Shown here piece after piece: positions 35,091-45,319 of a stretch of 64,000 bases of DNA. The notes under the pieces were generated by a model. That model worked only from the letters and a program-made list of their open reading frames with translations, had not been told where the DNA came from and made no database searches. This DNA is from Combretum micranthum. Lineage: Eukaryota; Streptophyta; Magnoliopsida; Myrtales; Combretaceae. Location of the stretch: contig JAMXBD010002767.1 of NCBI GenBank assembly GCA_024138025.1, positions 62,001 through 126,000 of the forward strand, read 5' to 3'. The position numbers and the translations under genes are program-made. The stretch's first letter is position 1. The number at the start of each line of letters is the position of its first letter.

Positions 35091-36386
35091 TCAAAACTTG
35101 AAATTCGTACCTGTTTCTTCAAGGAGATTTGGATATTTCTTTCGGATCTCGTCCTCGGCCTCCCAAGTAGCCTCCTCTCGCGAATGATTCCTCCATAATA
35201 CCTTGACATATCGGATTTCTTTGTTTCTCAGCTTTTGAACCTTTTGATCCAGAATTCGAACTGGATGCTCCTCATAAGTCAAATTCTCTTTCAGCCTGAC
35301 GGGTTCAAGCTCCACAATCCGATCAGGGTCGGGGATATGCTTTCTTAGCACTGAGACATGGAAGACATTATGTACTCCTGACAGGTTTGGCGGTAATGCC
35401 AAGCGATAAGCCAAATCTCCTACCCGTTCGAGGATTTCGAAAGGTCCGATATATCTTGGGCTTAGCTTCCCTTGAGCCCGTACACGATGAATACTCTTTA
35501 TTGGATTCACTTTTAGGTACACGTGATCACCAACGTTAAACTCAAGGATTCGTCGTTTTTGGTCCGCCCAACTTTTCTGCCTATCTTGGGCCTCTTTCAT
35601 CCTTTGCTGAATAATCTTGACTTTATCTGAGGCGTCTTGGATGAGATCTGGTCCAATTGTTAATTTTTCCACATCATCCCAGAATAGAGGCGATCTACAC
35701 CTCCTTCCATATAAAGCTTCGTATGGTGGCATCTTGATTGTTGAATGATAGCTGTTGTTGTAAGCAAACTCCACCAAAGGTAGGTGTACTTCCCAGCTTC
35801 CTTTGAATTCCATCACACAAGCTCTTAACATGTCTTCCAAAGTCTGGATAGTTCGCTCTGATTGTCCATCGGTTTGAGGGTGGTAGGCCGTACTGAATTG
35901 TAACTTGGTTCCCATACATTTCTGAAGGCTCGTCCAAAACTTTGACACGAATCGAGGGTCCCGATCAGATACAATCCCTGTTGGGACTCCATGTAGCCTC
36001 ACTATCTCCCTTACATATAGCCGGGCCAACTTTTCCATTGAGTAGGTCATGTTGATGGGGATGAAGTGCGCTGACTTGGTAAGTCGATCCACAACTACCC
36101 ATATGGCATCATATCCGGCGGATGTTCGGGGCAATCCACATACGAAATCCATGGTAATTTGATCCCATTTCCATTCTGGTATGGCCAATGGTTTCAAAAG
36201 TCCTCCTGGCCTTTGGTGTTCAATCTTTACTTGTTGACATATGGGACACTTCATTACGAATTCAGCTACCTCCTTTTTCATACCATTCCACCAAAAGCGA
36301 CTCTTAAGGTCTTGGTACATCTTGGTACCACCGGGGTGCATGGTATATCCCGAGTTATGCGCCTCATCCATTATTTCCTTTTTCAT
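35091..36386 (-). pseudogene. Element B integrase with chromodomain
   Basis: This is a 431-codon intact frame. The H2C2 zinc finger is His10, His17, Cys47 and Cys50. The catalytic triad is Asp80 (ITMDFV), Asp141 (SDRDPRF) and Glu177 (GQSERT), with exactly 35 residues between the last two. The nucleic-acid-binding part holds VGDHVYLKVNP, and a GKLSPRYIGPFEIL motif follows. Residues 371-431 form a chromodomain (YEEHPVRILDQKV, then VKVLWRNHS and ATWEAE), which in chromoviruses directs insertion to methylated histone H3. All key residues are present, so this part could be functional. However, it is cut off from RNase H by a frameshifted stretch at 36387-36422 that still codes in other frames. The frame ends close to the polypurine tract. 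Confidence 0.93.
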
Positions 36387-36422
36387 CTCTCATTTGGTAC
36401 ACATAATCTTCCCTTCATCTTA

Positions 36423-37583
36423 CTACATCTTCCTCATCATTCTCAAAATCGCCATACCTTCCTCCCTGTATCTCCTTTTCAACTTTTGTATGACTTCATC
36501 ATATCTTTGAGATTCTTTGATTCTATCGATCAGGGTTGGTTCCATTACCAAATGGGAAATTTCCATTTCCACACTTTGTCCCACAAACTCGATGCTCATT
36601 TTCTCGAATTCCTTTATGAGTTCCTTTTGAGTTGTGAGCATGGCTGCAACTTCTCCATGGTTCTTCCGACTCAAAGCGTCTGCTACCGCATTCACTCTTC
36701 CAGGGCAATAATTTATTCCAAGATCGTAATCTTTGATTAACTCCAACCATCTCCTTTGCCTCATATTCAATTCCTTTTGGGTAAATAAATACTTGAGGCT
36801 CTTATGGTCCGTATAAATCTCGCATCTCTGTCCATAAAGGTAGTGCCTCCAAAGCTTGAGAGCAAAAACAACTGCGGCCAACTCAAGATCATGCGTCGGG
36901 TAATTTTGTTCATGCGGCCTCAACTGTCGTGAAGCATAAGCAATCACTTTCCCTTCTTGCATCAGCACACATCCTAGGCCATTTCTTGATGCATCACTAT
37001 GGACGGTATATGGCTTTTCTGGATCGGGTAAGGTTAAAATTGGAGCAGATACCAACCGTTGTTTTAACTCCTGAAAGCTTTGTTCCCTCTTCTCATTCCA
37101 AATGAATCTTTCATTCTTCTGGGTTAACTGAGTTAGGGGCTTAGCTATCTTTGAGAAATCTTGCACGAACTTCCTGTAATAGCCAGCCAATCCAAGAAAA
37201 CTTCTAATCTCCGTCACCGTCCTTGGTTGTTTCCATTCCATTACGGCCTTAATCTTTTCGGGATCTACTGATATTCCTTTCCCTGAGATAACATGTCCTA
37301 GAAAAGATATTTGATCCAACCAAAAGTCACACTTAGATAATTTGGCATATAACTTGTGCTCCCTTAAGGTTTGTAATGCCATTCTCAGATGTTCTTTGTG
37401 TTGTTCCCGTGTTTTAGAATAAACCAAAATATCATCAATGAAGACAATCACGCATTTATCCAAGAGCGGCTTATACACCCGATTCATCAAGTCCATGAAA
37501 GCAGCTGGTGCATTAGTTAATCCAAATGGCATGACCATGAACTCATAGTGTCCATACCGAGTTCTAAAAGCGGTCCTTGACAC
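36423..37583 (-). pseudogene. Element B reverse transcriptase (C-terminal part) and RNase H
   Basis: This 386-codon frame starts at the RT palm with [23 protein letters not shown]. The catalytic motif is FIDD at residues 48-51, and F in place of Y is common in plant gypsy elements. RNase H follows with Asp197 (HSDASRNG), Glu234, Asp259 (YTDHKS) and Asp302 (VADALS), all kept. A helical linker leads toward integrase. The N-terminal RT part is in another frame (37672-38073). Between them, 37584-37671 codes for the missing RT segment through at least three small indels. Confidence 0.92.
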
Positions 37584-38073
37584 ATCTCTGGTTTTATCCT
37601 TAGCTGGTGGTATCCAGATCTTAAATCAATGCGTGAAAACACTTGCTCCTTGTAGCTGGTCAAAGAGATCGTCAATCCTTGGCAAGGATACCTATTTTGA
37701 TAGTGACCTTATTGAGTTCTCGATAGTCAATACACAACCTCATAGATCCATCTTTCTTTTTCACGAATAATACTGGAGCTCCCCAAGGTGAGACACTTGG
37801 TCTAATAAATCCTTGGTCAAGCAGTTCTTGTAACTGCTTCTTAAGTTCCTTGAGCTCAACAGGTGCCATTCGGTAGGGTGCCTTGGATATAGGTTCTGTT
37901 TTTGGCATCAAATCGATCTCAAAATCGATTTCTCGTTTTGGGGGTAACCCAGGCAATTCTTCTGGAAAAACATCAGAGAATTCATTAACGATGGGGATGT
38001 CGTCAATGTTGGGTCTTTCCTTATCCTCCTCCGTACTTCCCACATAACTTTCAACTCCTTCCTCGATCTTCAA
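37584..38073 (-). pseudogene. Element B reverse transcriptase N-terminus
   Basis: The clean frame at 37672-38073 (133 codons) opens with an acidic linker. It then shows [36 protein letters not shown] and [20 protein letters not shown], the classical start of a gypsy RT. It derails at NKVTIK by a lost base. The segment 37584-37671 still reads in pieces as the fingers and first catalytic Asp region (IDL, then SGYHQLR after shifts). A one-base shift near 38070 separates it from the protease frame; the two frames overlap by four bases. Confidence 0.88.
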
Positions 38074-38480
38074 TTAGCTCGAACGAACTTAACTCCAAAC
38101 TTTGCGGATTCTCCCAAAAACGTAGCTTTCTTTCCATCTTGTCCCATGAATTCCACCTTTTTATTTCTACAATCTACCTTTGCTTCCACCATGGACAACC
38201 AACTCATTCCAAGAATCACTTCGTACTTGCTGATTTCTATCACTATAAGATCGGTAGTTGCTTCATGGCCTTGTATCTTCATGGGGCAATTCCTTATTAC
38301 TTCTTTGGTAGTCACCACACTACCGGTGGGGGTTTTTATACGAAAGCTTGTTGTGATTGTGGTGATGGGTAAACCGGTCTTCAAGGCTACACTAGTGGCA
38401 ATAAAGGAATGTGTTGCACCGTATCGAAGAGGGTATAAGCGGTTAGGTCCCCTATTTGTATGGTTCCTGCGTTCAAGACG
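38070..38480 (-). pseudogene. Element B protease
   Basis: The clean frame at 38070-38384 holds the later part of the aspartic protease: TGLPITTITTSFRIKTPTG, then KYEVILGMSWL. The active-site loop lies just upstream at 38400-38426. It reads as LFDT in one frame and GATHSFIATS in the next, so one base is missing next to the catalytic Asp. The preceding beta strand reads TIQIGDLTAYT. The domain is complete in outline but inactivated by this indel. Confidence 0.85.
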
Positions 38481-38583
38481 CGCGTGTTACTATCTTATGT
38501 CCTTAAAAAGGCTTCCTAGGTATCTATTTATTCCAACATGCATCATAACTTTATACGACAGATATTAAAACAGGATATATATA

Positions 38584-39924
38584 TTAGGGATTGAAGCTAA
38601 CCTGTAACCAAGCTATAGTCATACTCCCCTCCGTGGTCAGGGCAGCCAACTCTACTCCTTCATCGGCATCCTCCTCGCAGACCCATTGCCCTTCAAGGTT
38701 ATAAATTCTCAGCCCATGCATAGATGATGCCGAGCGACTTCCGCTTCCATTTCTCCTCTTGTTGGGGCAAGTCCTCCTGAGGATCCAACAGGTCGGTTGC
38801 TGGGAGATTCCTTTGGGGGCATTCGTTAGCAAAATGTCCCAATTGCTTGCATACGAAACAAGTCGTAGTAGCTTTCTTTGGGCAATCCGGAATCTTATGG
38901 CTGGGTCACCACAGAAATAACACTTGTTCTGGAGAAGGGGGCATCTCTTCGGGTAATGCGCTCCTTTGCATTTCCAACAATTGCTGATATCTTGGAATCA
39001 TCCTTGTGTCCACTAAAATTTCCCTTAAAATTGCTAATTGGTTTAAACCTCTTAGAAGGGAAATTGGAGCTCGTTCCGGTTGAAATCTCCTTCCAAACAC
39101 ATGTACTTTCTTCTCAAAGGTTCCGGCTTTCCTTTTCTTGGCCCCTTCAACGATTCGTGCTCTTTCAACCAATTCCCTGAAGGTGCGAATGTCAAACTCT
39201 TCTAATCGCATCCTTAAATCTCATCTAACCCGTTCAAGAACACTTGTCGTTTCAGCTCCTCACTGTACTTATAAGAATCGGAGCGTACTGCAGGAGTCGG
39301 CTAAATTCCGTCTCATATTGTTCTATGGACTTTCCTCTCTGGGATATGTGCAAGAAATCCGCACTGTACCTTACCTTAAACTTCCAGGGAAATAATTTTC
39401 CAGAAACTCATTCCGAAACATGTCCCAGTGATGGGTGGCGGCAATTCCCTACTCTTGGACTCCCACCAGATGCGGGCGTTGAATCTCAACATGTAAGTAC
39501 CATAGCTTATCCGAGATGATAAGGGACTTCATAAGCAGCAAAAGATCGTTCCACCTGCGCGAGCCAATCTTCAGCCTCATCAGGTTTCCCAAAAGCTCCG
39601 TCAAAGTAACGGTTACTTTTGATAAAGTCTGGGAGTGAAGTTCTGTATGGTCGAGGTGGTGGCGGAGGCGGCAGGGGTGCTGTATGTGATTGAGCATCAG
39701 TGCTGCTGGTCCATGTACAGACGCTTGGGGTGCTTGCTGGGGTGGTGCTTGTGCTGGTGGGGAGGTGGCATATTCCTCTGTTGTTGTTGAACCAACACAT
39801 TAAGAAGTTGTGTTAATTGACCCAGAGTGGCTTGGAGATTGCCTTGCTGGTCTGGGGCAGGAGCCGCAGGGGGTACTTCTGGTTGGTTCACTTCTTCAGG
39901 CGGGTTATTTGATGCCTGCCTCAT
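38584..39924 (-). pseudogene. Element B gag
   Basis: The likely start is the ATG at 39922-39924 (MRQASNNPPEE), just upstream of a Pro/Gln-rich region. Next comes a capsid-type domain with SNRYFDGAFGKPDEAEDWL, then pieces reading RFNARIWW in another frame. Three zinc knuckles follow in shifted frames: CWKCKGAHYPKRC (spacing CX2CX3HX4C), CYFCGDPA with its second half frameshifted, and CFVCKQLGHFANEC. A linker MHGLRIYNLEGQWVCEEDAD ends at a stop near 38584. At least four frameshifts break the gene. In function, gag forms the particle that packages element RNA through the zinc knuckles. Confidence 0.82.
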
Positions 39925-40982
39925 TCTCGGTCGTCCTCTTCTAGGTCGGCTGTTTTAATCGTTTATGTAAATACTAGATTATTAAGTCTTCTTCATATTA
40001 AGTTACGGAAATTGCGGAAATTTCCAAAGAAATAAACATATAAAGGAAAATATCATACAAGAGAAATTTAATCAATTAAATCAAGAAAGGAAATTTGTTT
40101 AAACCAAAATATTTAAACCTAAAATATTCAATATAGAAGGAAATAAATCCTATAAAGAAATCAAAGAATTTAAAAAAATTCAACAAGCACTTTTTCAAAA
40201 CATAAATTAATCTACTAATCGATTTTATATCCTAGGCTGATCCGGTTACGAATTCTTTTTGGACACTTGGAATTGCTCATGCGAGTCCTTCCTTCTTTCT
40301 TCGATCTTTTCTTCAAGTCGTCCTTAGCCATCTTAGTTACGAACAGCTTCAAGTTGCTTTGATCCATCATTCTTTTTCCTGGGAAGGTTGATTTCTAGGC
40401 TTGCTTGGCTCCCGTTGATCAAACTTTGTCTGTGCTCTATGCTCCTTATTGGATATGTCCGTCACTTCTTCCTTGATTAGGTTTCTTACACGAGATCGTC
40501 TTTGTTTTGGGATATTCTTATTAGGTCATTCGAATTCTTGACTGGCTTTACGTTGGTTGGAAGTATCCTTGATTCGTCCATGATCTTCTGGCTCATCGTG
40601 GGCTTTGGTATATAATCGTCTTATGGAATTCCAAATTCGAAAATCGGGAAAACTAACACTTATTAATTCGGAAGAAGAACGTAGCTTTTTGGAGCATAAG
40701 GTGTGGTTGTAATGATACGTGAGACATTCTATATCGTAGGAACTTCTAAGTCTGTTCTAATGGAGAAAATTCTTTACATAGGCTTCTTACTTTAATCGGT
40801 AATCCACAAAGGTCTCTTGAGTTAAATATTGGGTCTTAACCCTAACTTTCCCAAAGGTAACTTTAAAGGACAAGGGAGGTCATGACTTCTTCCTTTTTGA
40901 GAATTTCTAAACTCGTCTAATCTTATCTAAGGCCTTTCTATTCTAGATTTATTCCTATTACCTTTATTTCTATAAACTTGTT
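39925..40982 (-). other. Element B leader
   Basis: About 1.06 kb lie between primer site and gag. No conserved coding was recognised, although composition is close to that of gag (less AT-rich than the LTRs). Confidence 0.7.
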
Positions 40983-40994
40983 GCTCTGATACCA
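40983..40994 (-). other. Primer binding site of element B (tRNA-iMet)
   Basis: TGGTATCAGAGC on the minus strand is a perfect match. It is separated from the LTR end by eight bases (GTTTAAGT). Confidence 0.95.
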
Positions 40995-41002
40995 ACTTAA
41001 AC

Positions 41003-44000
41003 TGTCACGCCCCGATGGGTACCCTAAACGTGGCAGTCCGCCACATATGATATCAAGGCTTAGGAATGGCTACCTTAGCCATGCAAAAGCCTTAGTATCA
41101 TATGTAAGGCGTCTAACACGGTAATAGGAGACGCTTTTGGGAAGCATAGTATAAGCAGGTAAAGAATAACATACAAGAATTCAGAAATAAAATTTTATCA
41201 TAAATAATCAAAGGTTTGATACATAACTTCTTAGGGGCATTCCCCCGCTGAATCCAAGGATCGTGATAAACCTCCTAACTTTCAAATTTGAAGATTTCAA
41301 AGGAATTCTAATCTAAGTCTTTGAGTAGATTTCCTCCAAAAGCTTTAACATCAAAATGTATCCGAATACGGGATGGCCTCGAGCTCAAAAATAGGTGTTC
41401 CTGAGAATGCAGATATCTATAGGGGTATAAGCTTATGGGCTTAGTGAGCAAATCCCAAAAATTCATACTCGAAGAAATTTAACAATCAAGTTTATTATTC
41501 AATCATATGAAATGAAACAATCACGTGAGCATACAAGACATATGACTTTCCGGGAATCATATGTTGAATGAATTTACGCCCTTCATTCGGGGTTGGGGAT
41601 TCAGGCCAATTACAGCCACAACTTTTAAAACACTTTTATAGGTCTTACCGGCACCTATAAGCCATCAAAAACTTGTAGTTTATTACCGGCTCCTACTAGC
41701 CATCAAAAACTTGTAGTTGATTACCGGCTCCTACTAGCCATCAAACTTGTAGTTTATTACCGGCTCCTACTAGCCACTCACATGATATACCGGTTCTGTC
41801 TACCACCACTATTATACGCTTGTCCCACCAATTGTATAGTAGTGAATGCAATTTGACTCAACATATGAAGCGCATGACTAATTTCTTTAATTGAAGTCTA
41901 GTAGTTACATTTAACTTCTTTCAGGTGATCAATCAATTTCAAACACTTCAAGATACTAATTCTCATACAACTTAATTACAAACAAATCGAGTTTCGATAT
42001 ACTTAGTATTCTTTCAACATATTACCATACACTTCCTTTTTATTTTTCTTAAATTCTAGTGCAACTAATTTTACAAGCACAATCAAGAGTATGAGAAAAA
42101 TCAACGGGAAGTAACTCACTCGGCCATGAAGACACCATTCTTGAATCGGATGGGTCGTTCGGAAATTCCACTTAATCGTAGTAATCCTCGGGGTACGAAC
42201 ACTCCTCCTCGGGATTATCTAATCAAGAAGAATACCCAAAATGAGTATTTATGAAATTCTTCTTCTTGAAAATTCTAAACTTTACTTAAAATCGTAGAAA
42301 AATCGTATAAGGGGAAATTCCAACTTAAAATGACCATAACTTGCTCATTTTAACTCGGAATTTCGCGTATAATATGTCGTTTTCTACCTACTCGAAAAGA
42401 TCTACGCATTTCTAAGCTTATTTTTACAAAACTAAGCCGTTTAGGTTCCGAAAAGGTAGCGACCAGATTTGCCACGAATTTGTAACCACTTGTTTTTCTT
42501 CTTGTAAACAAAGCTTATTTGAAAGATAAATGTTTCAATTACTTTGTAAACTTTTTGAAAGGTATATACATTTTTTGTAACGACTCATAACATATGTATG
42601 AAGTAAATGAAATTGTCTCAACTTGTAAAATTAAGTCTTTTGAACTTGAGATTCTATGGAATATTTATTTTACTTTTTGAAAGCTCTTGATTTTTTTGAG
42701 ATGAATATTTAACTTTTTTAAATTCCTAAGGTGTGGTTTCATTTTCAAAACTTGGATTCAAAAGTAGTAAAATGATATTTTTATTTCTTGTAATAATTTC
42801 CAAAAGAATTTCTACTTCTTGATGAAAGATGAGTTTTCATAAAACCTTTGTTTATGTAAGAATAATTATTTCCATGCATGTTCATCCATTTTCTATTTTA
42901 ATTTAGGAAAGTTCTTTGAAAAAATAACTTCTTCATTTATTTGTTGAGACAAAAACATTATGTTCATGCATGAATATGAATCATAAACTATAGAAATATA
43001 AAGGAACATAATAATTAGAAAGCTTAAGTAAATAAATCAAGTATTGGGACCTTAGCTTCTTCAAGGTACCCTGGGACTAAGAAAAGACTAGTCCCGAAAA
43101 GAAAAGGAATTGTTTTGACTTGATGAGGACAAGTCTAAGACTAGAATGACTAGTCTTAAAATTAACTTGAATTTAAATAACTTGGAATGAAGTAAATAAA
43201 TTGCATGAAGGTTAAATAAATTGTAATACAATGAGCTTATATGCTCTAAATAATATTTATAGCTATATAGATATATTAGATAGAAATAACATAAAGGAAT
43301 CATAGAGAAATATAAAGGAACATAATAGAAACATAAATGATCATGGAGGAATTTTGATTATGAACAAAAACAAAGCATGAACCTAATGTTGCTTTCTTAA
43401 CCTTCATGGTTTTAGAAAACACACACTAAACTCATACTAAGTAAATGAACATGAAGAAATCTTGAGAATTTTCTTACCTAAAGAAGCTAAACTTAAGAGG
43501 ACTCTTGCAAGAACTCTTGAGAGAATTTTGAGAGAGATTTTGAGAGAGTAACTTTAGAGAAGAAGAGGTGTGAAAGAAGTGAAGGTATGAAGGGGTATTT
43601 ATAGGAAAATGTGGGAGATAATTTGTGTTAATTAAATAATTGAAAATCAAAACAAATTGGGCATGAAGGAGAGATGGCCGGCGCTATTTTGGGGGTATGG
43701 GGGAGAGAAAAATTTAATTTTTTTTGTCTCTTGATTAATTAAAGTAAGAGATGAAAGATGTGAAGTTGTATTGGAAATGAAAATGTGTAAGAAGTAGGTG
43801 TAAGGTTTGTAAGAATAGGTTGTAAGAAAAAGTAGAGATAGATGAATAGTGTAGAATAGTAGAAAATAGTGTAATGTAAAAGTAGACATGACAATTAAAT
43901 ACCGGTAGTAAGAAAGTACGCGTATAAAAGCGATATCTGATATTTTTAGTTATCGAAAAATTACGAAATTGATATTTTTGGAAATCTTATATTTTTACGA

Positions 44001-44302
44001 GTCTAACGGTATATTCGGAATATTTTTCCGATTCCGGGCTTCTGGACACGTCTTTCAAGAATTATGTTCGATCGGGTTCAAAGGACACTCGAAAATCTTC
44101 AATATGATATTTTTATAAAACCTATAGCTATTATGAACTATTACAACTAATTTTTCCAACTTCGTTTTCTAGGGCTTGAGAAAACGGCAATGCCGGAGTT
44201 AAACGGTTACGGTAAACTAGGGTTTTGTTTGACTTAAGAATCCTTTTAACTTTTGATTAGGGTTTAGGTCTTAGCTTTGGATCAAAATTTCGGGGGTTTA
44301 CA
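41003..44302 (-). mobile_element. Element B 5' LTR
   Basis: This is the 3300 bp partner of 31825-35061 with identical termini (TGTCACGCCCC and GGGGTTTACA). Differences are mainly transitions and homopolymer-length changes. Confidence 0.93.
41645..41777. repeat. Short tandem array in B 5' LTR
   Basis: There are about four units of a roughly 38-bp repeat with ACCGGCTCCTACTAGCCATC and AACTTGTAGTTTATT. The 3' LTR carries three. Confidence 0.88.
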
Positions 44303-44326
44303 GGGAGTACCCTCCGGGACGTGACA
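44303..44326 (+). mobile_element. 24-bp remnant resembling a plus-oriented Tekay LTR end
   Basis: GGGAGTACCCTCCGGGACGT followed by GACA resembles the reverse complement of the LTR start (GGGTACCCATCGGGGCGTGA then CA). It abuts the right end of element B. It may be the lost terminus of P2 or a scar of a rearrangement. Confidence 0.45.
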
Positions 44327-44435
44327 AGAACAAACATATAACAAGAAACGAAAAAACACATTCAAACAAAGATATAAGGAAAACAAAACAAAGGATAGAC
44401 AACCTAATTTAGAACCTTCGCCGTGATAGCAAAAC
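44327..44435 (-). mobile_element. Leader and degenerate primer site of a CRM-like element (C)
   Basis: AACCTAATTTAGAACCTTCG, then CCGTGATAGCA at 44421-44431, lines up with the leader end and primer site of element A (CTGATCTAGAGCC, then GCTCTGATACCA). The leader joins the TG start of the LTR at 44436. The primer match has decayed. Confidence 0.55.
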
Positions 44436-45318
44436 TGATGTGAACTCTAGATATATTAAACCTAAAACCCAACAAGAGTACATGGAACAATGCTTTCAGG
44501 AACGCTAAATCAGATCTGAAGCGGATCTTGACCCAAAGTTGTATTTCAAACTTGAACCAAAGATATAATAAAATGGAAACCTTTACCCTAAGTTGTATTT
44601 CACACCTGAATAAAGGTATAGAATTGAAATGAATGCCACAAGATTAAATCTTGATAAGTTCACAAGTTCGCAATGGAATCTAAAGAGAAAAAGTCTCTCA
44701 AAACAATATTCATTCAAAAGTTAATTGTCTTCCAAAATAAAACCCTAGACTATACATAAAATGAAAGAAGAATTTCAAAAGTCACGCGTCTAGTATGTCT
44801 ATGCCAATAGGGTACACCGACAACGTATCTATCAATACTTGCAGCTTTGGATGAATATGCACCAGCATTGGAGACGGCGTAAAGAGATCCACTACTAATC
44901 TTGTTTTCGTCAAAGTACGCTAGCAGTGTTGAAATTGTATGCTGGCGGCATTGAAACTACACATTCGGCATTGGATGAGGATTTTCACTAGCGTTAGAGA
45001 AATCAATACTGTGATGTTTGCGCACTTTATATACCATTAGAACGTCGGCGGCGTTGCACTTCCAGATGTCAGCATTAGAATCCTGTCAAGAACAATTCAA
45101 GCTTGAATCTTCTCCAATCACTTGCACAACGTTAGCTAAGCTTAGATTGTTGTCCAATGACAAATTCTTCATGAAATCCCCATGCAAAGCGTGCTTCTTC
45201 CAAGTCTCTTCAATAAAAATCCCCAAAGCTTCTCTCAATCGCTTTGCTTTAGCTAGAGTAATTGGTCCAACTAGGACATACAATGGATCCTTGGATATTG
45301 ATTTACCCCTTCGTATCA
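44436..45318 (-). mobile_element. CRM-like 5' LTR (C-right)
   Basis: It begins TGATGTGAACTCTAGATATA and ends CCCTTCGTATCA, close to the termini of the element A LTR. It contains GGCGGC-type motifs (near 44946) and a coding remnant of pol at 45086-45319. C-left (31347) shares its start but differs in the middle, so the two may come from different subfamilies. Confidence 0.65.
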
Positions 45319-45319
45319 A
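45086..45319 (-). pseudogene. CRM-like pol tail inside C-right LTR
   Basis: This 77-codon open frame contains LVGPITLAKAKRLREALG. It matches in layout the GPITRARAKKLQQA tail of element A, at the same place within the LTR. Because the LTR is at the 5' end of the element, this copy would not be translated as part of pol. It is open over its whole length, which is unexpected for such an old LTR. Confidence 0.65.

Larger units (their letters stand above)
31825..44302 (-). mobile_element. Element B: full-length Tekay/Del-like Ty3/gypsy retrotransposon
   Basis: The element is 12,478 bp long on the minus strand, with LTRs of 3237 and 3300 bp. In coding order it has the 5' LTR (44302-41003), a tRNA-iMet primer site, a 1-kb leader, and gag with several zinc knuckles. 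Protease, reverse transcriptase, RNase H, integrase with a C-terminal chromodomain, polypurine tract and 3' LTR follow. Long LTRs and this domain order are typical of the Tekay/Del clade of chromoviruses. In the first 400 aligned LTR bases I count about nine substitutions, so it is older than element A. Coding is broken by many single-base indels. The flanking five bases (GCCGG and GGGAG) do not match, so one flank has been rearranged. Confidence 0.93.

Noticed and set aside
41645..41777. CRISPR-like array
   Set aside because: The units are direct tandem repeats without unique spacers and lie inside a plant LTR.
31347..45318. C-left and C-right as the two LTRs of one element with B nested inside
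   Set aside because: They share termini, but their middles differ strongly, and no matching target duplication was found. They may be two different insertions.
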